Shown here: in pieces, positions 1 through 7,728 of the stretch
How the letters are laid out: the number at the start of each line of letters is the position of its first letter
Numbering within the stretch: position 1 is the stretch's first letter
From: Methanoregula sp.
Lineage (GTDB): Archaea; Halobacteriota; Methanomicrobia; Methanomicrobiales; Methanospirillaceae
Length of the DNA: 36,874 nucleotides
NCBI GenBank assembly: GCA_030651815.1
Contig: JAUSBW010000096.1
Location: 1-36,874, forward strand
Direction: 5' to 3'
Notes under the pieces: generated by a model
Seen by the model: the letters and a program-made list of their open reading frames with translations, nothing else
Told to the model about the DNA's origin: nothing
Database searches by the model: none
Translations under genes and position numbers: made by a program

Positions 1-2
1 TC

Positions 3-413
3 ACCAGATTGGAACTAAATAAGGGTCTGAAGAAGATCGGACGGATTCTATTTCTCACAACTGTAAACTTACCGGAACAGGATGTGTACGAACTCTACAA
101 ATCCCGGGATATGGTGGAAAAGTTTTTTGATACGTTCAAGAACGAACTGATGGCTGATAAAGTGCATCTCCATGATACGGAAGCTGTTTTCGGGCATATG
201 TTCGTTTCGTTCATCAGTTTGTACATCTATTGTAAGATGTTGAACCGCCTCAGATCTGCTGGACTTCTAACTCAATTCTCTCCGCACGACATTCTCATTA
301 AGTTCAGTAAGGTATATGCATTCCGGATACGTGATGAACGGATGATTACTGAGGTTCCCAAAAAGGTTCGCGACCTTGCAAAAAAACTGGATTACTCCAT
401 GTTCCCTAATTGA
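3..413 (+). CDS. IS4/IS1634-type DDE transposase, C-terminal part (cut by window start)
   Basis: The frame is open from the first base to a TGA at 411-413, giving about 136 residues, so the gene begins outside the window. Near the middle, the segment starting YKSRDMVEKFF and ending in K matches the Y-(2)-R-(3)-E-(6)-K signature of IS4-superfamily transposases. The E in it is the third catalytic acidic residue of the DDE triad. The two aspartates would lie upstream of the window. The rest of the C-terminal region is hydrophobic helix followed by a basic tail, as expected for the family. About 100 bp separate its stop from a duplicated tRNA end, so the IS abuts an integration-prone site. I cannot see its right terminal inverted repeat. 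The 5' portion of a similar transposase is found at the other end of the window and could be another copy of the same element. The family call is good; the exact subfamily is uncertain. Confidence 0.8.
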   Translation, partial: TRLELNKGLKKIGRILFLTTVNLPEQDVYELYKSRDMVEKFFDTFKNELMADKVHLHDTEAVFGHMFVSFISLYIYCKMLNRLRSAGLLTQFSPHDILIKFSKVYAFRIRDERMITEVPKKVRDLAKKLDYSMFPN

Positions 414-511
414 ACCCGAGTTCAGGATAGTATGGCTGCTCATGGGGCGGTTGGTGAAATACCCATAATTATTGATGATTTCGGGAGGGGGTCGTGAATG
501 GGAATTAGAAA

Positions 512-587
512 AACTAATCAATTCTCAATTAAAACAGAATGCGCGGCAAACGGAGGGCATTTAACCCTCCGTGATGCCGCCCCGGCC
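512..587. repeat. 76-bp direct repeat, outer copy, with tRNA-Arg 3' end remnant
   Basis: This segment matches 2796-2871 at all but a few positions. It contains an AT-rich stretch, a perfect 7-bp hairpin (CGGAGGG at 551 with CCCTCCG at 565), and at 578-587 the ten bases that in the other copy form the 3' end of the tRNA-Arg gene. Beyond 587 the similarity stops and there is no tRNA body. It therefore looks like the far attachment scar (att-like) of a segment inserted at, or duplicated from, the tRNA gene. Confidence 0.85.
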
Positions 588-666
588 TAGCATAAAAGCC
601 AGATAATACACAAAAATCAATGGCAGGTGCTTCAAACCCGATGAATTGGCACAGTTGCGTTATCTG

Positions 667-753
667 ATTATCACTGATACCTTTATTATCATATCACTAA
701 AATGCGATAATTCTGAAAATTTCAATTATCACTGATAACTTTATTATGGTATC
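667..753. promoter_or_regulatory. Tandem 29-bp direct repeats upstream of the AbiE-like module (probable operator)
   Basis: Two copies of a 29-bp sequence beginning ATTATCACTGATA lie at 667-695 and 725-753. They differ at three positions and start 58 bp apart. The second copy ends 25 bp before the ATG at 778 and includes an AT-rich TTTATTAT (740-747) at the right distance to be the TATA box. The first product of the operon has a winged-helix domain, and AbiEi antitoxins are known to repress their own promoters, so these repeats are the likely operator. The repeats are seen directly; the binding is inferred. Confidence 0.6.
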
Positions 754-777
754 GCATTATAGAGATATAGTAACAAC

Positions 778-1782
778 ATGATTAACGGCGAAGAGAATTC
801 GATACTGGATCACATAAAACGTGAACTGGATATCAGTGACAACGCATCAGTTTCCTGGGAAGTACCGATCTCGGAGGGACTTCCATTCAAGGCCGATCTG
901 GTTATCGAAGATTATTCAAAAAAATATATTATTGAAATTAAGTCACGGCTGACAATAGATTCAATCGGACGCCAGCTGGTCCTGAAAAAACTCCTTCAAA
1001 ATTCAGAATCCCGGAACAAATATGCTGAATTTGTTATCGCAAGCAAGCTCATATCCCCGGAGACCGAGAAGATCGCTCATTCCTGTGATATCCGGATCAT
1101 CGCATTACCATACCGGTCAAACATTACGGAAAATGAAAAGTCCGATGTGCGCCGTATTGAAAAGATCAGTTCCCCAAAATCATGGAAAATCGTGATTGCT
1201 CTCCTCACAGAGAAAGAGAGCTCCATCCGGCATATCGCCTTGAAGGCGGAGGTCTCGTACGGATGGGCCCATGCAACTGTGAAGAGTCTTATCGCAAAGG
1301 GGATTGTTGTCGAAGTCAACAATTATATCAAACTTCAGGATATCCCCAAACTGCTCAATGGTATCGCATGGGAACGCCCCTTCGAAAAATTGTACTATAA
1401 CGAGGTTGTCCTCCCGGATAATGATGCAATGTCCGCAGCCCGGACAATCACGCGGATGTGCGATAAGCAGGATATTGATTGCGGATTCACGAGTTTTACA
1501 GCTGGCGGGATCTATACAAAATACGGGTTCCGCCACGATACCGTGTATGTCTATGTCCGTAAGGACCGTCTCGATCCGTTCCTCAAGTCCTTTGATGCAT
1601 CGGACATTCAGGGGATAAAAATCCGGGTATACAAACCGGACCGGGACGTATTCTCCGATACGCGGATAACCGAAGAGATCCGGCTCGTATCGCCGGCGCA
1701 AGCCCTTCTCGATCTGGCAGGGCTGGGCTACAGTGGCCGGGACCTGACCCTGAAACTCGTGGAGAACTATGCCCGCTTATGA
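778..1782 (+). CDS. AbiEi-like protein with N-terminal PD-(D/E)xK nuclease-like domain
   Basis: A 334-residue protein with three visible parts. Residues about 1-110 look like a restriction-endonuclease fold: D40, then E53-I-K55 (D-x12-E-x-K), followed by a helix with Q66. Residues about 135-185 look like a winged helix, with the recognition region around SYGWAHATVKSLIAKG. The C-terminal third ends in a region (RLVSPAQALLDLAGLG, about 300-315) typical of AbiEi-type antitoxins and their relatives. AbiEi proteins are normally a wHTH plus a C-terminal antitoxin domain, so the N-terminal nuclease-like part is an addition. The gene overlaps the nucleotidyltransferase gene downstream by 14 bp, the usual antitoxin-toxin arrangement. 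The start ATG at 778 sits just after the operator-like repeats. Likely role: autoregulator and antitoxin of an abortive-infection or toxin-antitoxin pair. The nuclease fold could be catalytic or only DNA-binding. It was assigned by motif, not by alignment. Confidence 0.65.
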   Translation: MINGEENSILDHIKRELDISDNASVSWEVPISEGLPFKADLVIEDYSKKYIIEIKSRLTIDSIGRQLVLKKLLQNSESRNKYAEFVIASKLISPETEKIAHSCDIRIIALPYRSNITENEKSDVRRIEKISSPKSWKIVIALLTEKESSIRHIALKAEVSYGWAHATVKSLIAKGIVVEVNNYIKLQDIPKLLNGIAWERPFEKLYYNEVVLPDNDAMSAARTITRMCDKQDIDCGFTSFTAGGIYTKYGFRHDTVYVYVRKDRLDPFLKSFDASDIQGIKIRVYKPDRDVFSDTRITEEIRLVSPAQALLDLAGLGYSGRDLTLKLVENYARL

Positions 1783-2521
1783 GGTTTCCCGTTCTGTGAT
1801 CGAGGCCTCGTTAGCGGAGCTTGCAGAAATATTCCATTGGGTTCATGAACGGGAGAACACAGAAAATCCTGTCACGGTCCTGATTGGGGGATGGGCGGTT
1901 TACTGTTATAACCCGTGGTACGGATCAATCGATATCGATCTGGTGACCAATGCCGGGACGAGACAACATCTCATGCGTCATCTGCTGACGAGCCGGGGGT
2001 TCATCAGAAAACGCAACCCCCCGTTTAAGAACAGTGTTGTAAAGGTCATCACGGGTAACGGGGAGATCATCATCGATTTCATTCCCAGGAACGAAAAAAA
2101 TTGTTTCGAGGGGAGAAGTGAGACTTGCCCGATGAACCTCCTGAATGGCAGGACGATTGTGAAAGAAATTTCACCCGGATTTTCAGTTACTATACCTGAA
2201 CGTTCGCTTCTGTTGCTCCTGAAATTAAAAGCTGCATGGGATCGTGCATACCGGATACAGGAGCACACATCAGACAACGAGGACTGGGAGAAAGGTAAGC
2301 TCCGGAAAGACCGGGCGGATATTTTATCGTTAATTGATCCTGACAACGGAGGAACGGAACTCGATTTCATGTTTTTGGGAGATATGATGCGCCAGAACCC
2401 GTTCCTCACGGATATCCTCGCGATAATTCCCGATGACCGGGATGCCCTCCAGATGTACGGGCATATGGACCGGAATACTGCACAACGTGCGATCGAGAAT
2501 GTGCTCCGTCTGATTGGATAG
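1769..2521 (+). CDS. AbiEii-like minimal nucleotidyltransferase (probable toxin)
   Basis: A 250-residue protein with a DNA polymerase beta-type nucleotidyltransferase core. G40-G41-W42 is followed by the metal-binding pair in SIDIDLV (D55 and D57), and a third aspartate lies at D103 (EIIIDFIP). A later basic stretch (LLLKLKAAWDR, then RKDRADILSLI near residues 178-188) matches the K...KDxxDI pattern of AbiEii/MenA-like NTases. Such toxins act by transferring nucleotides, for example onto tRNA 3' ends; that activity is known for relatives and inferred here. The ATG at 1769 lies inside the end of the upstream gene, so the two are translationally coupled. No HEPN partner is visible. It could also be a nucleotidyltransferase of a broader DUF family with a different substrate. 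Confidence 0.7.
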   Translation: MPAYEVSRSVIEASLAELAEIFHWVHERENTENPVTVLIGGWAVYCYNPWYGSIDIDLVTNAGTRQHLMRHLLTSRGFIRKRNPPFKNSVVKVITGNGEIIIDFIPRNEKNCFEGRSETCPMNLLNGRTIVKEISPGFSVTIPERSLLLLLKLKAAWDRAYRIQEHTSDNEDWEKGKLRKDRADILSLIDPDNGGTELDFMFLGDMMRQNPFLTDILAIIPDDRDALQMYGHMDRNTAQRAIENVLRLIG

Positions 2522-2795
2522 ATTCCGCAAACATTCTCCAATAATAATCCTGATAGTAAAAGGGCCATATTTGGGCCAAAAGAGCCAGGTCGGTAACCAT
2601 AACGACGTGAAACCGACAGGTCAAACGACTCAATGTAACACGAGCGGCAGATCCGGCGGGCTTCCTGCTTGTCTTTGGGCCGGGACTGATACACTTCCTG
2701 TTAGTATGCTTGGAAGTGCATTTTATAACCAAGGTAAAAGGAATTCAAAAAACACGCACCTACGAAAACTATTAGTCACCCGCACACGCAGGAAG

Positions 2796-2871
2796 AACTA
2801 ATCAATTCTCAATTAAAACAGAATGCGCGGCAAACGGAGGGCATATCACCCTCCGTGATGACGCCCCGGCC
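2796..2871. repeat. 76-bp direct repeat, inner copy, overlapping the intact tRNA-Arg 3' end
   Basis: Partner of 512-587, with the same order of parts: AT-rich stretch, CGGAGGG/CCCTCCG hairpin (2835-2855) and CGCCCCGGCC (2862-2871). The last ten bases are the 3' end of the tRNA-Arg gene on the minus strand. The two copies bound about 2.2 kb containing the AbiE-like pair and nothing else convincing. No integrase gene is seen between them. Confidence 0.85.
2835..2855 (-). terminator. Hairpin downstream of tRNA-Arg
   Basis: A perfect 7-bp stem (CGGAGGG / CCCTCCG) with a 7-nt loop lies just past the 3' end of the minus-strand tRNA and is followed by a short T4 run further downstream. It probably serves in 3' processing or termination. 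The same hairpin is kept in the outer repeat copy at 551-571. Confidence 0.5.
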
Positions 2872-2933
2872 GGGACTTGAACCCGGGTCAAAAGATCCGC
2901 AATCTTTTAGGATGTCCACTACCCTACCGGGAC
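2862..2933 (-). tRNA. tRNA-Arg (anticodon GCG)
   Basis: On the minus strand the 72 nt fold as a tRNA. The acceptor strands are GTCCCGG and CCGGGGC, with one G-U pair, and the discriminator base is G. The D arm contains GGGTAGTGG. The anticodon stem is AAAGA/TCTTT around the 7-nt loop TTGCGGA, giving anticodon GCG for the Arg codon CGC; archaea use GCG here because they lack inosine-34. The T arm is CCCGG around GTTCAAGT. CCA is not encoded. There are two bases rather than one between the D stem and the anticodon stem as I paired them, so the D-arm pairing is approximate. Its 3' end is the site of the duplicated repeat. Confidence 0.87.
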
Positions 2934-3041
2934 AGGATTACTGTCTGCTTTATTCAAAACGCTGTCATCGCTTAAATAATTCACCGTTTTAAAAAAAAAT
3001 ATTCGATTGTGCTGGCAGGACCATGAAAAAAAGGTAAGTAA

Positions 3042-3713
3042 TTATACAATACTTTGATTTATATTCCCTTCTCGTTTTACTGACAGATTTACATTCGCTG
3101 TAACCCCATTGCCATCAAATTCGATAAGATAATCTCCCGCTCCGAATACTTTTAAGTGGCGGGGGTTTTCTGTTCCATATTGTTTACTCTGGCCAAAACC
3201 GTCCTGAAGTACGATTTTGCCGGTAGACTTTTCTCGAACGGTCACTTCAAAATAGGCATTGGGATTGTAATACTCCGTTTTAGAAGAAGTCCATACATTT
3301 GTAAGTACCCGACTGTCTCCTTCAATATTTCTTGTGACAGTGGCACCGGATACAGTAAAATCAATCAGCATCGGGGGATTTTTCAGATTGAATGATACTG
3401 CCGATTTACTGTAGAAGAATGGCTGATCTTTTATTGAATAAATAACTACATAATCTTCCTTGACAGGGGAAACGGTGGGAATTGTCCGATATGTAACAGC
3501 TGATGTCGGACTTGGTGTCACATAAGGCGTCTCAATGGTTACATAAACGGGGGTTGGCGTAGTTGTGACAACAATATCTGGAGGACCAATTGTGGTTTTG
3601 TCAGTTGTTGCGGTTAATGGTGCTTCCTTCGGGGGGACAATACATCCGGAAACGGCGAGAATAAAAATCAGGGCAACGGTAAATACCACCACAACTAATT
3701 TTTCATTCATCAA
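3042..3713 (-). CDS. Secreted lipoprotein with Thr/Pro-rich linker, function unknown
   Basis: A 223-residue protein with a classical lipoprotein signal: a short charged N-terminus (MMNEK), a hydrophobic run (VVVVFTVALIFILA), and a lipobox LAVSGC with Cys near residue 24. Residues about 25-85 are rich in Thr, Pro and Val (repeated TPTP, TPSPTS), a typical extracytoplasmic linker in archaeal cell-surface proteins. The C-terminal about 135 residues look like a beta-sandwich with few charges and no motif I recognise. There are two consecutive Met codons at the start and either could be used. It stands alone between the tRNA and the IS, in AT-richer DNA than the core genes. It is probably anchored to the outer face of the membrane. 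Function unknown. Confidence 0.75.
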   Translation of the reverse strand: MMNEKLVVVVFTVALIFILAVSGCIVPPKEAPLTATTDKTTIGPPDIVVTTTPTPVYVTIETPYVTPSPTSAVTYRTIPTVSPVKEDYVVIYSIKDQPFFYSKSAVSFNLKNPPMLIDFTVSGATVTRNIEGDSRVLTNVWTSSKTEYYNPNAYFEVTVREKSTGKIVLQDGFGQSKQYGTENPRHLKVFGAGDYLIEFDGNGVTANVNLSVKREGNINQSIV

Positions 3714-4009
3714 TCATGGTGAGTTATCAATAGTAATTAAGCATTTCAGCATTCTTTTTTAATTTTCAAATATTTTGATTGTGTCCAATAATCGGCTAAG
3801 ATCTCTATTTCAAAAGGTAACATTTTTTTAGTTGTGTAAGAACATTGATCACAGTAAGCCTGGAGCATGCTTGTGATATTGCGATAAGGTCTCATTTGTG
3901 GAAGGGCGCACTGCCAGCACTTCCACGAAGAGACACGATCAAAAGTTTAAAAAAACTGGTAAATTATACCTTTCCGGGAGCGTCCCGGGATTTTAACAAA
4001 ACCTAGGTC
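3714..4009. other. Intergenic region between lipoprotein and IS
   Basis: No gene is seen here. The only clear structure is a perfect 6-bp hairpin (CCGGGA at 3974-3979, TCCCGG at 3983-3988) followed by TTTT within six bases. It could terminate transcription rightward. Confidence 0.4.
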
Positions 4010-5297
4010 TTAGGAAGCGTAAAATAATTAGTCGATCTTTATTTATGCAATAACCCCAACTTCTATTATGGAAACGGATAATGCCTTCAAAACAATTTTT
4101 GCTAAATTATCTCCACATCTGAATGAAAGACAAAAACGACTTCTGGTAGCAATTGAGGCGGATTCTTATGGTCGAGGGGGTGTAACACTTGTTTCTCGGT
4201 TAACAGGAATATCTCGATCTACAATAAACATCGGAAGACGGGAATTAAATGAAGGGGTAGTCTTTTCAACAGACAGAATCCGACGAGAAGGAGCTGGTAG
4301 AAAACGGATCCAAGAATGTGATCCCGAATTAGAATCTGATTTGGATCGGCTCGTTGAACCTACCTCACGAGGAGATCCTGAATCTCCATTAAGATGGACA
4401 AGTCTTAGTACAAGAAATTTGGCTAAAGCATTACAAGATAAGGGTCACCGGGTGAGCCATTCTACCGTAGCAATGCTATTGGAAAAAGTAGGATATAGCC
4501 TTCAAGGAGCTAAAAAAACTGAAGAGGGTCAATCTCATGAAGACAGAAACGGACAATTTGAATTCATCAATGAATATGTAAAAATCTTTCAAGAATACGG
4601 TCAACCAATTATTTCTATTGATTGTAAGAAGAAAGAGAATATTGGGAATTTCAAAAATAATGGTCAGGATTGGAGACCTAAAGGGAATCCTCTCAAAGTG
4701 AAAGACCACGATTTCATTGATAAAGATCTTGGAAAAGCGATCCCTTTTGGAGTCTATGACCTCACCAGCAATTCTGGTTGGGTAAATATCGGGATAGATC
4801 ACGAGACTTCTGAATTTGCAGTTGAAAGTATACGAAGATGGTGGAAAACTATGGGTCAAGAGAGATATCCAAAAGCCGATTTTCTATTGATAACTGCAGA
4901 TTCCGGTGGAAGTAATGGATATCGAAGAAAGGCGTGGAAAGTAGAATTACAAAAGTTTTCTAATGAGACTGGATTGATAATATCTGTTTGTCATTTCCCC
5001 CCAGGAACAAGTAAATGGAATAAAATTGAGCACAGATTATTTTCCGCCATTACAAAAAATTGGAGGAGTAGACCGTTAATAAATATGGAAACTATTGTCA
5101 ATTTGATAGGAAATACTAAAACTGCTTCAGGGTTAAATGTGCAATGCGAAGTAGACACAAACTTGTACGCTATTGGGATTAAAATTTCCGATGAGCAGAT
5201 GGCTCAATTATGTGTTCACCAGAATAATTTTCACGGAGAGTGGAACTATACGATCTCACCACTTAAAATGGATGACTAAATAAATTACGGTCGCTAA
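4010..5297 (+). mobile_element. ISAzo13-family insertion sequence, apparently complete
   Basis: The full-length transposase gene is flanked by imperfect inverted repeats: 4010-4033 (starting TTAGGAAGCGTAA) and 5274-5297 (its complement starts TTAGCGACCGTAA). They match at about 18 of 24 positions. The right repeat overlaps the transposase stop codon. I could not find a target-site duplication, so the exact ends may be off by several bases. Total length is about 1.29 kb, normal for a single-gene IS. Confidence 0.65.
4068..5279 (+). CDS. ISAzo13-family transposase
   Basis: A 403-residue, apparently intact protein. Residues about 20-60 form a helix-turn-helix (SRLTGISRSTINIGRREL). The family hallmarks follow in order: RREGAGRKR (72-80), VEPTSRGDPESPLRWTS (96-112), DWRPKGNP (201-208) and WWKTMG (258-263). 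The likely DDE catalytic residues are D185 in ISIDCKKKE, D278 in LLITADSGGSNG and E321 in PPGTSKWNKIEHRLFS. This reaction cuts and joins IS ends. The ATG at 4068 comes 50 bp inside the left repeat. No frameshift or stop is seen, so the element may be active. Codon use is more AT-rich than in the neighbouring core genes, in keeping with recent arrival. Confidence 0.92.
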   Translation: METDNAFKTIFAKLSPHLNERQKRLLVAIEADSYGRGGVTLVSRLTGISRSTINIGRRELNEGVVFSTDRIRREGAGRKRIQECDPELESDLDRLVEPTSRGDPESPLRWTSLSTRNLAKALQDKGHRVSHSTVAMLLEKVGYSLQGAKKTEEGQSHEDRNGQFEFINEYVKIFQEYGQPIISIDCKKKENIGNFKNNGQDWRPKGNPLKVKDHDFIDKDLGKAIPFGVYDLTSNSGWVNIGIDHETSEFAVESIRRWWKTMGQERYPKADFLLITADSGGSNGYRRKAWKVELQKFSNETGLIISVCHFPPGTSKWNKIEHRLFSAITKNWRSRPLINMETIVNLIGNTKTASGLNVQCEVDTNLYAIGIKISDEQMAQLCVHQNNFHGEWNYTISPLKMDD

Positions 5298-5405
5298 ATG
5301 AAAATCCGGAAAATACTCTCGGATATTTCAGATCCAAACAAAATGTTCTTGAAAACGATGTAAAACTGTTATCAAAACCATCTCATTCCTGATCAGGAGT
5401 GAAAA

Positions 5406-6128
5406 TTGTCCCTCAACTCCGGCATCGAATGGACAGAAACCACATGGAATCCGGTAACCGGCTGTACCAAGATAAGCCCGGGCTGTAAGAACTGCTACGC
5501 AGAACGGATGGCGTACCGGCTTCAGGCAATGGGGCAGCCGAACTACCGGGATGGGTTCAAGGTGACCCTGCAGGAGCGGATGCTCCCCCTGCCGCTTGAG
5601 TGGAGAAAGCCCCGGATGATCTTTGTCAACTCGATGAGCGATCTCTTCCATAAAGATGTCCCGACACCATTTATCAAAAAAACCTTCGATGTCATGAGAA
5701 AGGCATCGTGGCATACCTTCCAGATACTTACCAAACGATCCGATCGGTTCAGGGAAATTGAGGAGACCATCAGGATCCCGAAGAATGTCTGGCTGGGTGT
5801 CAGCGTGGAGTCCGAGGATTATCTCTACAGGATAGATGATCTCCGGGCAACACACGCACCCGTCAAATTTCTCTCGCTGGAGCCGTTAATCGGCCCGCTG
5901 CCGGGTCTGAACCTTGACGGTATTGATTGGGTGATCGTTGGCGGGGAGTCGGGACCCGGTGCCCGGCCTATGCAGGAAGAATGGGTGACGGATATCAGGG
6001 ACATATGCCTTGCTTCGAACGTACCGTTCTTCTTCAAGCAATGGGGTGGCGTTATCAAGAAACGGGCCGGCAGGGTGCTTGAAGGCAGGACATGGGATCA
6101 GATGCCGGGTCTGACCGTAACGGTTTAG
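5406..6128 (+). CDS. Phage Gp37/Gp68-like family protein (DUF5131)
   Basis: A 240-residue protein typical of this family: [15 protein letters not shown] at the N-terminus, then a three-cysteine cluster C20-x6-C27-x2-C30 ([15 protein letters not shown]), [48 protein letters not shown] and a C-terminal FFFKQWGG. The family resembles a TIM-barrel enzyme related to radical-SAM proteins, with the cysteines as possible Fe-S ligands; its reaction is not established. The start is a TTG at 5406 preceded by AGGAG with 6-nt spacing, and the usual family N-terminus begins right there. Relatives are often paired with a three-Cys-motif partner protein (TcmP); no such partner is visible here. The setting, between an IS and a Fic gene, is accessory. 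Confidence 0.85.
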   Translation: MSLNSGIEWTETTWNPVTGCTKISPGCKNCYAERMAYRLQAMGQPNYRDGFKVTLQERMLPLPLEWRKPRMIFVNSMSDLFHKDVPTPFIKKTFDVMRKASWHTFQILTKRSDRFREIEETIRIPKNVWLGVSVESEDYLYRIDDLRATHAPVKFLSLEPLIGPLPGLNLDGIDWVIVGGESGPGARPMQEEWVTDIRDICLASNVPFFFKQWGGVIKKRAGRVLEGRTWDQMPGLTVTV

Positions 6129-6254
6129 CAACTTCTGCTCTATCCTCTCCTCTTTTCCACCTGTCAAAATCTATCAACCTATCACAACCTGATAGCTGCC
6201 ACCACCCGATCCGGAGATCAATCGCCAAAATACCAAAATCTCCCAATCCCACAA

Positions 6255-6346
6255 AAATTAGTATTTCCTCCGATAGCAGGTTTCCCAAAACCGGGTCAAA
6301 ATCCCAATTACTAATAAATACTAATTTGTGCTAAATTAGTAATTGG
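6255..6346. promoter_or_regulatory. AAATTAGTA repeats and dyad upstream of fic (probable operator)
   Basis: A perfect 9-bp inverted repeat with a 5-nt spacer (TACTAATTT at 6319-6327, AAATTAGTA at 6333-6341) ends 16 bp before the Fic ATG at 6358. A third AAATTAGTA lies at 6255-6263. A longer outer pairing joins CCAATTACTA (6304-6313) with TAGTAATTGG (6337-6346). The Fic protein ends in a winged helix and could bind here itself. The repeats are seen directly; the regulator is inferred. Confidence 0.55.
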
Positions 6347-6357
6347 TACACTGACTC

Positions 6358-7728
6358 ATGACACAACTGCCCGAAAAACCACCGTCAGACTGGACGCAGG
6401 ACATCACCGATGGGCAGAAAAACTATTTTACTGACGATCAGTTCAAAGAAGATGTGACCGAGTACAACCGGCGCTATCTCTTCTGGGACGAACTGAAGTA
6501 CCGGATACCAAATGCTGACCAGAGGAAGGGGGCCTGGGCAGTCATGAAACTATACCGGTCAATGCGGCAGGAGCATGTATCCTACCCCCCCCTCAGTCTT
6601 ACTTACACGATCATCGCGGAGATTGTGAAAAGCCTGCACATGATCGACAGCTACCTCACCGGCAATATCCGTATCCACAACAAGACCATCCGGCTCGAAA
6701 AGTCGTACATCATCAACTCGTTCATGGAGGAAGCCATCGCCTCAAGTATCCTCGAAGGTGCGGCAACGACCCGGAGCATTGCAAAGGAGATGCTCCGGAA
6801 AGGCAGGAAGCCCAGAAACAGTTCCGAGCAGATGGTGCTCAACAACTACGAGGCGATGAACTTCATTCTCGAGCACCGGGATGACCCGCTCACTCCCGCT
6901 CTCATCCTTGAGATCCACCGGCTGATAACGAAAGGGACCATCGACCGGAACGCGGTCGGACAGTTCAGGACAGACAATGATATCGTGGTCGCAAACCCGG
7001 CAACCGGTGTTGTCTACCACACACCTCCCGATTTTCAGGAGATCGGGATGTTCATAGAGGGACTCTGTACGTTCGCAAACCAGGGTGGGCGTGATGAAGA
7101 TCCCGGTGAGGATTACATTCACCCGGTCATCAAAGGGATCATCCTGCATTTCCTCATCGGGTATGTTCATCCATTCAATGACGGAAACGGGAGAACCGCA
7201 CGCAGCCTCTTTTACTGGTATGTCCTCTCGCGGGGATACTGGCTGTTCGAGTATATGCCCATCTCCCGGATCATCCTCCGGTCGAAGAAAAAATACTCGC
7301 TCGCGTACCTCCATACCGAATATGATGAGATGGATCTCACCTATTTCCTCCTCTATAACTTGTCATGCATCAATGATGCAAAAAAAGATCTCATGCAGTA
7401 CCTGGAAGAGAAACAGGCCGAACAAATCGCAACAAAATCCATCATCCGGAAAATACCGGATATCAGCCAGCGGGAAGGTGACATCCTCCGTACCATGATG
7501 GAGCAAAGCGACGATTACTTCACGATCCGCGAAATCATGCAGCAGTATAATACGGTGTATGAGACCGCACGGACGGATCTTCTTCATCTTGCGGATCTCG
7601 GGTACATCCTCCGGGAAAAACGGGGGCGTGAGTTTGTTTTCATCTTCAACGAGAAGAGCGGGCAGTGGAATCATAACCAAAAGCTAAAGAAAGCAACCGC
7701 ACCACATTCAGAGAAGGAAACCCCGTGA
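6358..7728 (+). CDS. Fic family protein with class II auto-inhibitory helix and C-terminal winged helix
   Basis: A 456-residue protein. The Fic active-site loop is complete at 271-282 (HPFNDGNGRTAR): H271 as the base, the N and GNGR for nucleotide phosphate binding. An inhibitory motif of the (S/T)-x3-E-(G/N) type lies upstream at 129-134 (SSILEG), which makes this a class II enzyme held off by its own N-terminal region. A beta-hairpin for target docking is likely at 210-224 (VVANPATGVVYHTPP). Residues about 375-435 form a winged helix (DDYFTIREIMQQY, then YILREKRGREFVF). Fic proteins AMPylate protein hydroxyl groups; stand-alone forms with a wHTH are common in genomes next to restriction systems. 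The stop overlaps the GTG start of the HsdR relic (GTGA), so they formed one operon. Function intact by motif; target unknown. Confidence 0.9.
   Translation: MTQLPEKPPSDWTQDITDGQKNYFTDDQFKEDVTEYNRRYLFWDELKYRIPNADQRKGAWAVMKLYRSMRQEHVSYPPLSLTYTIIAEIVKSLHMIDSYLTGNIRIHNKTIRLEKSYIINSFMEEAIASSILEGAATTRSIAKEMLRKGRKPRNSSEQMVLNNYEAMNFILEHRDDPLTPALILEIHRLITKGTIDRNAVGQFRTDNDIVVANPATGVVYHTPPDFQEIGMFIEGLCTFANQGGRDEDPGEDYIHPVIKGIILHFLIGYVHPFNDGNGRTARSLFYWYVLSRGYWLFEYMPISRIILRSKKKYSLAYLHTEYDEMDLTYFLLYNLSCINDAKKDLMQYLEEKQAEQIATKSIIRKIPDISQREGDILRTMMEQSDDYFTIREIMQQYNTVYETARTDLLHLADLGYILREKRGREFVFIFNEKSGQWNHNQKLKKATAPHSEKETP

Noticed and set aside
664-753. Possible CRISPR-like array from the 29-bp repeats
   Set aside because: There are only two units, 58 bp apart, directly over a promoter, and no cas genes; an operator is the simpler reading.
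1180-1701. Long minus-strand open frame inside the AbiEi-like gene
   Set aside because: It is the antisense of a gene with clear domains and has no motif or start signal of its own.
2570-2590. GGGCCA-containing hairpin downstream of the nucleotidyltransferase
   Set aside because: The two halves are direct, not inverted, repeats, so no stable stem forms.
1978-2694. 238-codon minus-strand frame across the nucleotidyltransferase gene
   Set aside because: The product is Ser/Arg-rich with no motif, and the plus strand has a complete NTase active site.
5328-5855. Minus-strand frame opposite the DUF5131 gene
   Set aside because: The plus strand has the family motifs throughout; the opposite frame has none.
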